NCBI GenBank assembly: GCA_964410485.1
Contig: CAYPHJ010000018.1
Location: 1-55,355 of the forward strand
Length of the DNA stretch: 55,355 nucleotides
Direction of reading: 5' to 3'
Source: CAYPHJ01 sp964410485
Lineage (GTDB): Bacteria > Desulfobacterota > Binatia > UBA9968
Shown here: piece by piece, positions 1 through 7,738 of the stretch
Numbering within the stretch: the stretch's first letter is position 1
How the letters are laid out: every line of letters starts with the position of its first letter
The notes under the pieces: generated by a model
Told to the model about the DNA's origin: nothing
Database searches by the model: none
The model's input: the letters and a program-made list of their open reading frames with translations, nothing else
Position numbers and translations under genes: made by a program

Positions 1-805
1 CCCGGCATGCCACTTTGACTTCCCACCCCCGTCGAACCCACATCGCCCCCATGCCGCTCAGTGTAACCCTTCGACTGGCGCGTTTCCAGCCCTGCGCGCG
101 CCCGCAGCCGCTATCCGTTTAACGCAAAGGCCTTTTCAGTCCTCAACAGAAGTTTCTCTACGGTGCATTTCAAAGCCGACGGCGATTCGCCAGGTGGCTG
201 AAGGCATCCAGATGGTTGAACCGACGGTGAGCTAAGCCGCGACGACGCCTCAAGGATAAATCGAGCTGATAGACTTTTTCCATCAAGAAAAAGTTTGGAA
301 GAATTCGGTAGCGGAGAGGTAATTAGAATCTGGGCATACACTGAAAAATAGCAGGGAAAATTAACTTTACTGCTACATCTTTTTCGCCCGCACATTGTGT
401 CTCCTGCCGTTCTCCACAGGAACTGTTGATAAGCTGTTGATTACCTGTGGTGGCGCCTGGGGGGTAGGCCCATCAGAGGCGGTTTCGGACGGTTTGCACA
501 GGGAGACGGCAGTGAATTTTATTATTTTCCCATAAGTTGCGGATTTCACGTGGTCCTTAGGGCCTTATTTCTACGTGCCATTTTTGAAACATGTGAAAAA
601 TTCTCTAGCATTTCTAATGACTTCACAGCCGTCTCTTTGTTTCATATTCGCGACTATTGACTGTTTTGCATCGCTGAGCGGCACGGATGAATAACAGGAG
701 CCGGTGTTGAAAGGTGACTTGCCGACCCTTTGACTTAGATCAAAATTAGCAGCAAGATGAATCACCTTTTGAGCCAATATTCGTTATTCACCCTTTCGAA
801 TCGAA
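1..805. other. Gene-poor start of window
   Basis: I see no convincing gene here. The most gene-like reading is a 94-codon minus-strand frame at 111-395 with AGGAG five bases before its ATG, but its product has no motif, domain or normal composition that I recognise. Positions 410-450 hold TTCTCCACA, TGTTGATAA and TGTTGATTA, words one or two bases away from a DnaA box, which is too little to call an origin. An FNR-like site at 730-743 is listed separately. Confidence 0.5.
730..743 (+). promoter_or_regulatory. FNR/DNR-type operator candidate
   Basis: TTGACTTAGATCAA is a dyad with one mismatch to the TTGAT-N4-ATCAA consensus of CRP/FNR-family regulators. Its centre lies about 69 bases before the ATG of the LLM oxidoreductase, a workable position for activation if transcription starts near 778. 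No FNR-family regulator is encoded in the window, so the assignment rests on the site alone. Confidence 0.35.
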
Positions 806-1708
806 ATGCATCTTGGAGTAGCGCTCCCACATACCGGCCCTGTCGCTTCCGCACAGGCCATCACCAGCCTCGCCCAGAGGGCCGAAGCTTTAGGATTTCA
901 TTCGGTCTGGGTTCTTGATCGCTTGCTTTATCCGTTAAATCCCACAGCGCAATATCCGGGAAATCCGCAAGGTGAAATCCCCATTGCGATGCAAATCACC
1001 TACGAGCCCTTCACCGTTCTTGCGTTTACCGCTGCGGCGACAAAAAAAATTCTATTGGGAACGAGCGTGCTCGTCACCTGCTATCGCAGCCCGGTACTGG
1101 CAGCCAAAGTTGCAGCGACACTGGATCAACTCTCCGGGGGACGGCTGATCCTTGGACTGGGAGCGGGATGGAGTACCGATGAGTTCAGCGCGGTCGGCGA
1201 GAGCTTCCATGACCGACACGAAAAAGCCGACGAGTACGTCCGCGTTTTGAAGACTTTATGGGCGGAGCCACAACCGAGTTTTTCCGGCACCTACTATCGG
1301 GTGGCGAAGTCCATTTTTCTGCCACAGCCCGTGCAAACACATGGTCCTCCCATTTGGGTCGGCGGCAACAGCAAGAGAGCAATGCGCAGGGCCGCCGAAT
1401 ACGGAGACGGGTGGCATCCGACTAGCCGGATCGGCCCCGCGAAGCTAGCCGAAGGCATGAAGTACATACAGGAACAAGCGCGAAGGGCTGGTCGGTCATC
1501 ACAGGCGGTAAAAGCGACATTGCGCTGGAATGCTTCGGATCTGATCCGAGAGTTCAGTGCGGAAGAGGTACTGCAAACGCTGCTCGCGTTTCGCGCTGTG
1601 GGCGTTGAACACGTCTGCTTCGACTTGAACGTTCCACAGCCCTCCTCGCTCTCTGAAATGCTCGAATGCATGGAGCGACTTGCACATCGGATCCTGCCGA
1701 GGGTTTGA
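806..1708 (+). CDS. LLM class flavin-dependent oxidoreductase
   Basis: A 300-residue protein of the bacterial luciferase-like (LLM) superfamily, whose TIM-barrel members use reduced FMN or F420 for monooxygenation or hydride transfer. The N-terminus GVALPHTGP and the segments ALGFHSVWVLDR, LGLGAGWSTDEF and PIWVGGNSKRAMRRAAEYGDGW are typical of the subgroup usually annotated as F420-dependent, and the length is normal. The ATG at 806 puts the first strand right at the N-terminus as in relatives, although no clear Shine-Dalgarno precedes it. It converges on the minus-strand epimerase 34 bases downstream. Cofactor and substrate cannot be read from the sequence. Cytoplasmic; probably catabolic given the oxygenase and Mo-hydroxylase genes nearby. 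Confidence 0.85.
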   Translation: MHLGVALPHTGPVASAQAITSLAQRAEALGFHSVWVLDRLLYPLNPTAQYPGNPQGEIPIAMQITYEPFTVLAFTAAATKKILLGTSVLVTCYRSPVLAAKVAATLDQLSGGRLILGLGAGWSTDEFSAVGESFHDRHEKADEYVRVLKTLWAEPQPSFSGTYYRVAKSIFLPQPVQTHGPPIWVGGNSKRAMRRAAEYGDGWHPTSRIGPAKLAEGMKYIQEQARRAGRSSQAVKATLRWNASDLIREFSAEEVLQTLLAFRAVGVEHVCFDLNVPQPSSLSEMLECMERLAHRILPRV

Positions 1709-1742
1709 CCGGGGAAAGAGTCTCAGTTTTTTCGAGAACGGT

Positions 1743-2591
1743 CTACGATGAACGAAGGTAATCTTGCCAGAGGTGCTGGCAGCGAAGTCCCAGCACGCTT
1801 TCTGCTTTGCTGGAATCCACTCCGCTCCACTTGCCCGTGAGGCCACTCTTGACCGCCTTGAGATCGGGGAGAAACCGGCGGATCAATTCCTCAGTCGGCT
1901 CTCTCATCGCACTCGTCGGCGCCGCAATGTTGAAGATCACGTGGCCGGTAAAATTCGCTTCCAGCGCGAGGCGGCAAGCTGCCGCCGCATCGCGCACATC
2001 GATGTAGGACCAAAAGCCGTTGCGTCTTTTTTCAGAATCCTTCCATCGCTCCGGAAAAGTTTGAAAAGAAAGATCAAAATTAACACCGGCCAGGCGAAGG
2101 CTGGCGATGGACGTTGCATGCGAGATGGCAAAGGAGCCGGCTATCTCTTCGCCCAACTTTTTCGACAAGCCGTAAGGATCCTGGGGCTTGCAAGGATGGT
2201 CCTCATCCAGCGGCAAATATTCGGGGGACCAGAAACGCGGCGCGTAAAGGAAACCATAGGCGGCAATACTCGATCCGATCACCGCGCGCGCAACCTTCAG
2301 ATCAGTAGCAGCTTTGAGGACGTTGTACGTCGCGGTGACATTGTTGCGAAAGATTTCGCTGTCTGGAGCCAAATTCGGCGCCTGATAAGCGCCGAGATGA
2401 ACGATCCCGCCGGCATCCCGCAAAGCTTCGTACAGGTCGGAAGCGCGGGTGAGATCGGCCAACCACGAGGCGCAGAGCATTTCTGGCGGGGGCACGCGAT
2501 CCAGACTCAACACCCGGTATCCGTGGTCGAGCAAATCGCGGATTACCTGCCGGCCCAAACGGCCACTTCCCCCTGTAACGACGATTTTCAT
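1743..2591 (-). CDS. NAD-dependent epimerase/dehydratase (extended SDR)
   Basis: A 282-residue extended short-chain dehydrogenase/reductase. The Rossmann glycine motif TGGSGRLGRQ lies at residues 6-15, an aspartate (about residue 31) ends the second strand as expected for NAD binding, and the catalytic pair is Tyr140 and Lys144 (YGLSK) with serines near 107-108. Relatives act on nucleotide sugars, uronic acids or hydroxy compounds; the C-terminal substrate part gives no specific clue. It runs convergently with the LLM gene, and its upstream region ends in the scaffold gap, so its operon is unknown. A long plus-strand frame over the same interval is an antisense shadow. Confidence 0.85.
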   Translation of the reverse strand: MKIVVTGGSGRLGRQVIRDLLDHGYRVLSLDRVPPPEMLCASWLADLTRASDLYEALRDAGGIVHLGAYQAPNLAPDSEIFRNNVTATYNVLKAATDLKVARAVIGSSIAAYGFLYAPRFWSPEYLPLDEDHPCKPQDPYGLSKKLGEEIAGSFAISHATSIASLRLAGVNFDLSFQTFPERWKDSEKRRNGFWSYIDVRDAAAACRLALEANFTGHVIFNIAAPTSAMREPTEELIRRFLPDLKAVKSGLTGKWSGVDSSKAESVLGLRCQHLWQDYLRSS

Positions 2592-2755
2592 GCGCCTGCA
2601 GATGTGCTTAAGTAAGGGTTCTTGAACTACCGAATTTCTGTCAGCAATGATTTAATGACCCGTTAAATACTTCAAGATTGACGCGACTTCAACGGAGCAA
2701 GAGAGGGTCAGGCTACCCCATGGTCTCCGGCACGGACGGTCTTGAGTGAGTTACA

Positions 2756-2855
2756 NNNNNNNNNNNNNNNNNNNNNNNNNNNNNNNNNNNNNNNNNNNNN
2801 NNNNNNNNNNNNNNNNNNNNNNNNNNNNNNNNNNNNNNNNNNNNNNNNNNNNNNN
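2756..2855. other. Assembly gap (100 N)
   Basis: Exactly one hundred N bases, the conventional placeholder for a scaffold join of unknown length. It lies directly before the ribosome binding site of the Rieske gene, so that gene's promoter and any genes between it and the epimerase are missing. Linkage of positions 1-2755 to the rest depends on the scaffolding. Confidence 0.98.
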
Positions 2856-2869
2856 AGGAGCCTGAGCTC

Positions 2870-4105
2870 GTGAAAGCGGTCGGCAAGAAAAAGAACAAAA
2901 CCGTTACTCTGGCGGACATTCCACGCATTGGTCCCGGAACCGCGGCGGGCGAATGGTTTCGCCGTTATTGGATCGCGGTGGGGACGGCTAGAGATCTTTA
3001 CGATATTCCTCAAGCGGTCAAAATTCTTGGAGAAGAACTGGTTTTATTTCGCGACGAGTACGGCTGCTTGGGTTTGTTAGGCTTGCACTGCCCGCACCGG
3101 GGAACTTCCCTGGAGTACGGCGACATCGAGTGCGGCGGTATCCGCTGTCCATATCATGGCTGGCTGTTCGATGTCACGGGCCAATGCCTCGATATGCCGG
3201 CCGAGCCCAAGGACAGCAGGTTTCCCCAAAAAGTTCGGCACCTATCGTATCCAGTGCGTGAACTCGGCGGTCTCATATTCGCTTATCTGGGGCCGGATCG
3301 AGACAATCCGCCGCCCCTGCCACGGTACTCGCCCCTCGTCGATCGCGGCGGCCAGCGGCAGATCGAGCCGGTTCGCCAATGTGAATACAACTGGTTTAAT
3401 TTTTTCGAGAACTCGGCGGATCCCGCCCACATCTGCATTCTCCACAGGCACGCCGGCTACGGTGAGCAGACGTGGGGCAATCAGTTCTTCAGTTATCGAG
3501 ACATGCCCGAATTCAATTTCGTGGAAACCGACTACGGCTTGAAGGTTGTCATGACCAAACCCGGGCCCGAGCCAGGGACGGAGTTTGCCGATGAAATGAG
3601 CTTGGCTCTGCCGAGCGTCATACAAGTCGGCGATACGGAGTTCGTCCATGTGAAGCTCGACCAGGCGGCGCTCATGCGTAACGGCTCCCAGTGCGAACAT
3701 TTTTTGTTTCTCACGCCCAACGACGATGATCATTTCATGATTTTCACTGTGGATTATTACACGGGCCCCGATCCAGAGTTTTTCGAGAAACTCAAGCGCA
3801 TGCGCGCGCAGGAACAACCCAAGCAAGAGGTCAAGGAGTACGACCGCCGCAAGTACATGCCATTTAAGGGAAACATTCGGCAGGAAGACATTATGACGCA
3901 ATCGACCCAGGGTGTGCTGGGCGACCGCCAGGAGCAGCTTGGCGCCTCCGATCGCGGCGTTATTCTTTTTCGGAAGATTGTCAGAGACTCCATTGCGGCG
4001 GCGCTAAGAGGAGAGCGACCTAAAGGGGTCTTCCCGAGCGAGTCCGCCGAAGATATCGTGCGTCTCAATTCGTTCGCTGGCGTGCGTGTCACGAAGGTTA
4101 CCTGA
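2870..4105 (+). CDS. Rieske 2Fe-2S aromatic ring-hydroxylating oxygenase, alpha subunit
   Basis: A 411-residue Rieske non-heme iron oxygenase, a family that uses O2 and reductase-supplied electrons to hydroxylate or demethylate aromatic and related compounds. The Rieske cluster ligands are visible as C74-x-H76 and C93-x2-H96, and the catalytic iron site as N181, D184, H187 and H192 within NSADPAHICILH. The general type resembles phthalate/vanillate-class oxygenases, with an N-terminal Rieske domain and a longer C-terminal catalytic domain. The GTG at 2870 follows AGGAG by nine bases, which fixes the start although the sequence before it is a gap. No reductase or ferredoxin gene is adjacent, so electrons must come from elsewhere. 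The Mo-hydroxylase gene starts about 75 bases downstream on the same strand. Confidence 0.9.
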   Translation: MKAVGKKKNKTVTLADIPRIGPGTAAGEWFRRYWIAVGTARDLYDIPQAVKILGEELVLFRDEYGCLGLLGLHCPHRGTSLEYGDIECGGIRCPYHGWLFDVTGQCLDMPAEPKDSRFPQKVRHLSYPVRELGGLIFAYLGPDRDNPPPLPRYSPLVDRGGQRQIEPVRQCEYNWFNFFENSADPAHICILHRHAGYGEQTWGNQFFSYRDMPEFNFVETDYGLKVVMTKPGPEPGTEFADEMSLALPSVIQVGDTEFVHVKLDQAALMRNGSQCEHFLFLTPNDDDHFMIFTVDYYTGPDPEFFEKLKRMRAQEQPKQEVKEYDRRKYMPFKGNIRQEDIMTQSTQGVLGDRQEQLGASDRGVILFRKIVRDSIAAALRGERPKGVFPSESAEDIVRLNSFAGVRVTKVT

Positions 4106-4180
4106 CACAGGCAGGTAAACAACTACAGAAATGTCATCCGGCGTCACAGGGTTACTACTGCCGAGGCAAAATCGGCGGGC

Positions 4181-6445
4181 TTGAAAATGAAGGAACGGAC
4201 CCGACAGTATATCGAACGGCGCGACAGTAAGAATATCGGGTCGGCCACATCCAGGCTCGAAGGCCCCGAAAAGGTTTCCGGGAAGGCGGTGTATGCGACC
4301 GATGTAGTTTTGCCTGGAATGCTTTGGGCGAAGGTTCTGCGAAGCCCGATCGCCTACGGTCGAATCAAGAAAATCGATGCAAGCAAGGCCCTCGGGCGAA
4401 GCGGAGTCCACGCCATCCTCACAGACGCAGACGTCAAAGGCCTTTTGATCGGCCGCAAAATTTACGACATGCCGATACTGGCAGACGGTTTGGTGCGATT
4501 TGTAGGCGAGAAAGTTGCGGTCGTTGCAGCCGAAAGTGAGGAGATCGCGGAAGAGGCGCTGGAGCTGATCGAGGTCGAGTATGAGGAGTACACTCCGTTG
4601 TTGGATCCAATTGAGGCAGCGAGCCCCGGAGCTCCGCTGCTGCACTCCGAGGTGCAAAGCTATCGTGGGCTGTTGCACGAATTGCCGGCGCCGAGCAATG
4701 TCTTTGTCGATATGACATGGAAAAAAGGCGATGTGGCGGCCGGCTTCCGCGCCGCCGATATCGTGATTGAGAACACCTATACGACCAGACCAGTTCATCA
4801 AGCTTACATCGAACCTCATTCCTGCGTTGTTGCGGCTAATGGAGGCAGCGCCGAAATCTGGGCCTGCTCCAAAGTTCCCTTCGCCCTGCGTGAGCAAATT
4901 GCGACTGCTTTTCGCAAAGCTCCGGATGAATTCGTGCTCTATCCATGCTACATCGGCGGATGTTTTGGCGGCAAAGGCGACTTCATGGATGTACCCGTCT
5001 GTTACGTTCTCTCCGTGAAGACCGGACGGCCGGTGAAGCTGGTCATGGATTATGCGGAGGAATTTGTCGCAGGTAATCCGCGCCACGCCGCGGTTGTCAA
5101 AGTCAAAACCGGCGTCAACAAGAACGGACGGCTGGTGGCGCATCAAATGAACTACGTTTACGACAGCGGCGCGTACGGCGCATTCAAGCCGCAGGGTTAC
5201 CTCGTTGGACCCAAGGAAGCCGCCGGTCCTTACAGGATTCCGAATGTGTTCATTGAGGAGAAAATCGTTTATACGAACAAGGTCCCTTGCGGTCACATGC
5301 GCGCGCCGGGAGATCCACAGGGTTATTTTGCCAACGAATCGCAGATGGACCTGGTGGCGCGGCGGTTGGGAATGGATCCGGTGGAGTTCAGGCAGAAAAA
5401 TATTATGCATGATGGCGACCTGTCACCGATTGGTCATCTCGTGCCGCACATCAAGAGCGAAGAAACGCTAAAACTGGCTATCGAAGCGTCCGGCTATGGC
5501 AAGCTTGAAAAACGCAGCCGCGGGCGCGGGATTGCGATAGCACAATGGTTGCCGCTGGGAGGCGAGGCTCACGCCGTGGTGGGCATCGATGCAGCTGGGC
5601 GCGTCACCGTTGCAACAACGATGGTGGACCAGGGCGCCGGGACTTATACCGCGATGCGCCAGGTCGCGGCCGAGGAGCTGAGAGTGCCGCTCAGCCGGGT
5701 GAGCGCTAATGTCCTTGACACGAGCCGGATTGCGCCGGATACCGGCGTGGGCGCGAGTCGGGCGACGCGAATTTTCGGCCATGCCACCTACCGTGCTGCC
5801 GTAGAGCTTCGCGGCAAGCTCCTGACGTTGGCGGCCGATATGCTTGGAATTTCGCGAGAGCAGCTTGCCTTGAGTGAAAATGGTGCGGTTCGCACCAAAA
5901 CGGGAAAGCGACAATTGGCGTACGGCGACATTATCAAAGCCAATGGCGGCTACCTGAGTTGCCAAGGCTCTTTCAAGGATTTTGAATCCGGCCCCGCCGC
6001 CTCGCTCTGTGTTCAAGTCGCCGAGGTAGAAGTGGATCGGGAGACCGGACAGGTCCGCCTGAAGCAATTCACCACCGCGCATAGCACCGGCACAGTGATC
6101 AATCCGCTTCTGCACCAGGGACAAATCGACGGAGGGGTGGTTATGGGCATGGGCTACGCGCTGATGGAACAGCTCGTTATCGAGGAGGGCAAGGTTCTCA
6201 CCACCCATTTTGGCGAAAATAAGATTCCATCGACAAAGGACATCCCGCGTCTCCAAACCGTTGTGCGGGAATTTGCAGTCGGCAATGGTCCCTATGGCGC
6301 GATGAGCATCGGTGAACCACCGGTCGTTCCTGTTGCAGCGGCGATTGCCAACGCCGTACATGATGCGGTGGGAGTGAGGATCTACGATCTGCCGATCACT
6401 GCTGAAAAGATTTTTAATGCCCTGAGGAACCAAGGGGAAATATGA
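4181..6445 (+). CDS. Xanthine dehydrogenase-family molybdopterin-binding (large) subunit
   Basis: A 754-residue large subunit of the Mo hydroxylase family (xanthine dehydrogenase, aldehyde and CO dehydrogenases), which adds a water-derived oxygen to aldehydes or heterocycles. The N-terminal part carries the usual DVVLPGMLWAKVLRSPIAYG segment, the middle GGCFGGKGD, and the C-terminus IGEPPVVPVAAAIANAV with the conserved catalytic glutamate. The AYRCSFR signature of true CO dehydrogenase is absent. Translation may begin at TTG 4181 or ATG 4187. The stop overlaps the next ATG (ATGA), coupling it to the TPP decarboxylase alpha subunit. No 2Fe-2S or FAD subunit adjoins it; those occur only with the second enzyme near 11-12.6 kb. 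Aldehyde oxidation is inferred from the neighbour. Confidence 0.9.
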   Translation: MKMKERTRQYIERRDSKNIGSATSRLEGPEKVSGKAVYATDVVLPGMLWAKVLRSPIAYGRIKKIDASKALGRSGVHAILTDADVKGLLIGRKIYDMPILADGLVRFVGEKVAVVAAESEEIAEEALELIEVEYEEYTPLLDPIEAASPGAPLLHSEVQSYRGLLHELPAPSNVFVDMTWKKGDVAAGFRAADIVIENTYTTRPVHQAYIEPHSCVVAANGGSAEIWACSKVPFALREQIATAFRKAPDEFVLYPCYIGGCFGGKGDFMDVPVCYVLSVKTGRPVKLVMDYAEEFVAGNPRHAAVVKVKTGVNKNGRLVAHQMNYVYDSGAYGAFKPQGYLVGPKEAAGPYRIPNVFIEEKIVYTNKVPCGHMRAPGDPQGYFANESQMDLVARRLGMDPVEFRQKNIMHDGDLSPIGHLVPHIKSEETLKLAIEASGYGKLEKRSRGRGIAIAQWLPLGGEAHAVVGIDAAGRVTVATTMVDQGAGTYTAMRQVAAEELRVPLSRVSANVLDTSRIAPDTGVGASRATRIFGHATYRAAVELRGKLLTLAADMLGISREQLALSENGAVRTKTGKRQLAYGDIIKANGGYLSCQGSFKDFESGPAASLCVQVAEVEVDRETGQVRLKQFTTAHSTGTVINPLLHQGQIDGGVVMGMGYALMEQLVIEEGKVLTTHFGENKIPSTKDIPRLQTVVREFAVGNGPYGAMSIGEPPVVPVAAAIANAVHDAVGVRIYDLPITAEKIFNALRNQGEI

Positions 6446-6948
6446 AGGACGAACTTGCAAGACGGTTAGTTGGGGGCTTAAAAGAGACGGGGATCGACTT
6501 TATCACCTACCTGCCCGAGACGCGCTTGAGCCAAATCATTCCGCTTCTACATGACGACGCGCAGGTGGAGCTTATTCCTGTCGCCAGCGAAGCCGAGGCG
6601 GTAACGATCGCTGCCGGCGCGACGCTGGCCGGCAAGCAAGCGGCGGTCTATCTGGAGAACACGGGATTGTATGTGTCGAGCTACAGTCTTTTGACGATCG
6701 GCAAACAATTGGGTGTCCCGATCCTGCTGATTGTGGCATTCCTCGGGGGATTTCCCGATCAACGAAACAGCTTTCTCTATGCCACTATAGGGAACCGCAC
6801 GATTCCGTTGCTTCAAGGGCTCGGCATTGATTACCTGGTCATAGAGGACGGCGAGCGGCTCGAAATCAAAATTCAAGACGCCCTGCGGGCTGCGAACTCA
6901 CTCAGAAGCCCCGTGGCCTTGCTTTTCGGCGGAGACTTTACTGTATGA
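6442..6948 (+). CDS. TPP-dependent decarboxylase, alpha (PYR-domain) subunit
   Basis: A 168-residue protein matching the pyrimidine-binding half of thiamine-diphosphate enzymes. Its architecture is that of split sulfopyruvate decarboxylase ComD or the N-terminal half of phosphonopyruvate decarboxylase. The segment SEAEAVTIAAGATLAGK contains the glutamate expected to activate TPP, followed by YLENTGLYVSSYSLLTIGKQ as in relatives. The catalytic site would form with the PP-domain partner encoded immediately downstream through a 4-base ATGA overlap, and the upstream Mo-hydroxylase gene overlaps in the same way. Expected chemistry is decarboxylation of a 2-oxo acid to an aldehyde. The exact substrate, whether sulfonate, phosphonate or simple oxo acid, is not determinable here. 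Confidence 0.85.
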   Translation: MKDELARRLVGGLKETGIDFITYLPETRLSQIIPLLHDDAQVELIPVASEAEAVTIAAGATLAGKQAAVYLENTGLYVSSYSLLTIGKQLGVPILLIVAFLGGFPDQRNSFLYATIGNRTIPLLQGLGIDYLVIEDGERLEIKIQDALRAANSLRSPVALLFGGDFTV

Positions 6949-7547
6949 TTCGCTATCATTGTCTGGAGCTCCTGGCGGCGAGAATGACCGACCAGCTGGT
7001 TGTTACTTCCCAAAGCGGACAGCGCATTGAGTGGTCGCACCTGTCGAATCATGAAGGAAGTTTGCCGATCGGCATGATGGGCTGCGCAGTCGGCGTCGGG
7101 ATGGGCCTGGCGCTGGCGCTACCGCACCGCAAAGTGATCGTACTCGACTCCGATGGGAGCATTCTTCTTTCCTTGTTCAACCTGGCGACGCTGGGAAACT
7201 TGCAGCCAAAGAACATCGTCGTGTACGTGTTCGACAACGGCGTCTACAGCGGCAGTCGTATCAGTTATCCGACGGCGACCTCGGGGAATACGGATTTGGC
7301 AGCAATGGCCAAGGGCGCCGGTATCCAAAGCGCGGTGACGATCAGAGATATAGATGAATTTAAAAAGCATGGACTGGCGGCTCTCGATCGCGCCGAGCTG
7401 AGTTTTATTGTCTGCAAGGTCGAAGAGAGTCTCATCCATCGGGAGATCCCGCGGCCATCGATTGATTTGGCCGAGAACAAATACCGTTTCGTCAGGTACC
7501 TGGAACGGACAGAGAATAAGTCCATTCCTTTCATCGGCCGTGGCTGA
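6945..7547 (+). CDS. TPP-dependent decarboxylase, beta (PP-domain) subunit
   Basis: A 200-residue protein equivalent to the diphosphate-binding half of a TPP enzyme (ComE-like). The Mg-TPP motif appears as DSDGSILLSLFNLATLG followed about 25 residues later by VFDNGVYSG. The usual GDG is SDG here, a mild change that keeps the metal-binding Asp and the later Asn. NHEGSLPIGMMGCAVGVGMGLALALP is the typical entry strand. It is translationally coupled to the PYR-domain subunit, supporting an alpha2beta2-type decarboxylase. The gene is followed by a palindromic repeat and then the solute receptor tctC on the same strand. Confidence 0.85.
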   Translation: MIRYHCLELLAARMTDQLVVTSQSGQRIEWSHLSNHEGSLPIGMMGCAVGVGMGLALALPHRKVIVLDSDGSILLSLFNLATLGNLQPKNIVVYVFDNGVYSGSRISYPTATSGNTDLAAMAKGAGIQSAVTIRDIDEFKKHGLAALDRAELSFIVCKVEESLIHREIPRPSIDLAENKYRFVRYLERTENKSIPFIGRG

Positions 7548-7633
7548 CGCTGTGGTCTACGATTGGCATCAACATTACTCGGAAGTTTCTCACGGTTCGA
7601 AACGCTCCAGAAGGCCAGTGTTTGGAGTGGTTC

Positions 7634-7701
7634 GTCATTCCCGCGGAGGCGGGAATCTAGCAGGTAGAGACAAGCTGGATGCCTGCCTGCGCGGGCACGA
7701 C
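7634..7701 (+). repeat. Interspersed palindromic repeat (GTCATTCCCGC type)
   Basis: The element begins GTCATTCCCGCGGAGGCGGG, which folds on itself (CCCGC/GCGGG), and ends in the near-complementary GCCTGCGCGGGCACGAC. Its outer ends, GTC and GAC, are complementary. I recognise this as a repeat type widespread in bacterial and MAG genomes. It lies in the gap between the TPP enzyme and tctC, and an in-frame ATG at 7679 inside it can mislead start prediction for tctC. Confidence 0.75.
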
Positions 7702-7738
7702 GGAGCAAAATGGATATCGTGCAATGGAGGCTCACATG

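Noticed and set aside
111..395. Minus-strand 94-codon frame with AGGAG at ideal spacing
   Set aside because: Its product has no motif or coding-like composition; one ribosome-site match in a gene-poor region is weak evidence.
410..450. Cluster of near-DnaA-box words (TTCTCCACA, TGTTGATAA, TGTTGATTA) suggesting an origin
   Set aside because: None is a perfect box, there is no dnaA, dnaN or other origin gene in the window, and no convincing AT-rich unwinding element is attached.
1764..2615. Long plus-strand frame over the epimerase
   Set aside because: The opposite strand encodes a complete epimerase with all motifs, so this is an antisense shadow.
4004..6460. Long minus-strand frames (4004-5410 and 5468-6460) opposite the Mo-hydroxylase
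   Set aside because: They lie antisense to a well-supported large subunit and show no family motifs; GC-rich genes often leave such frames open.
7679..7738. Upstream ATG extension of tctC
   Set aside because: The ATG lies in a palindromic repeat, and GGAGG at 7726-7730 plus the signal peptide point to ATG 7736 or 7739.
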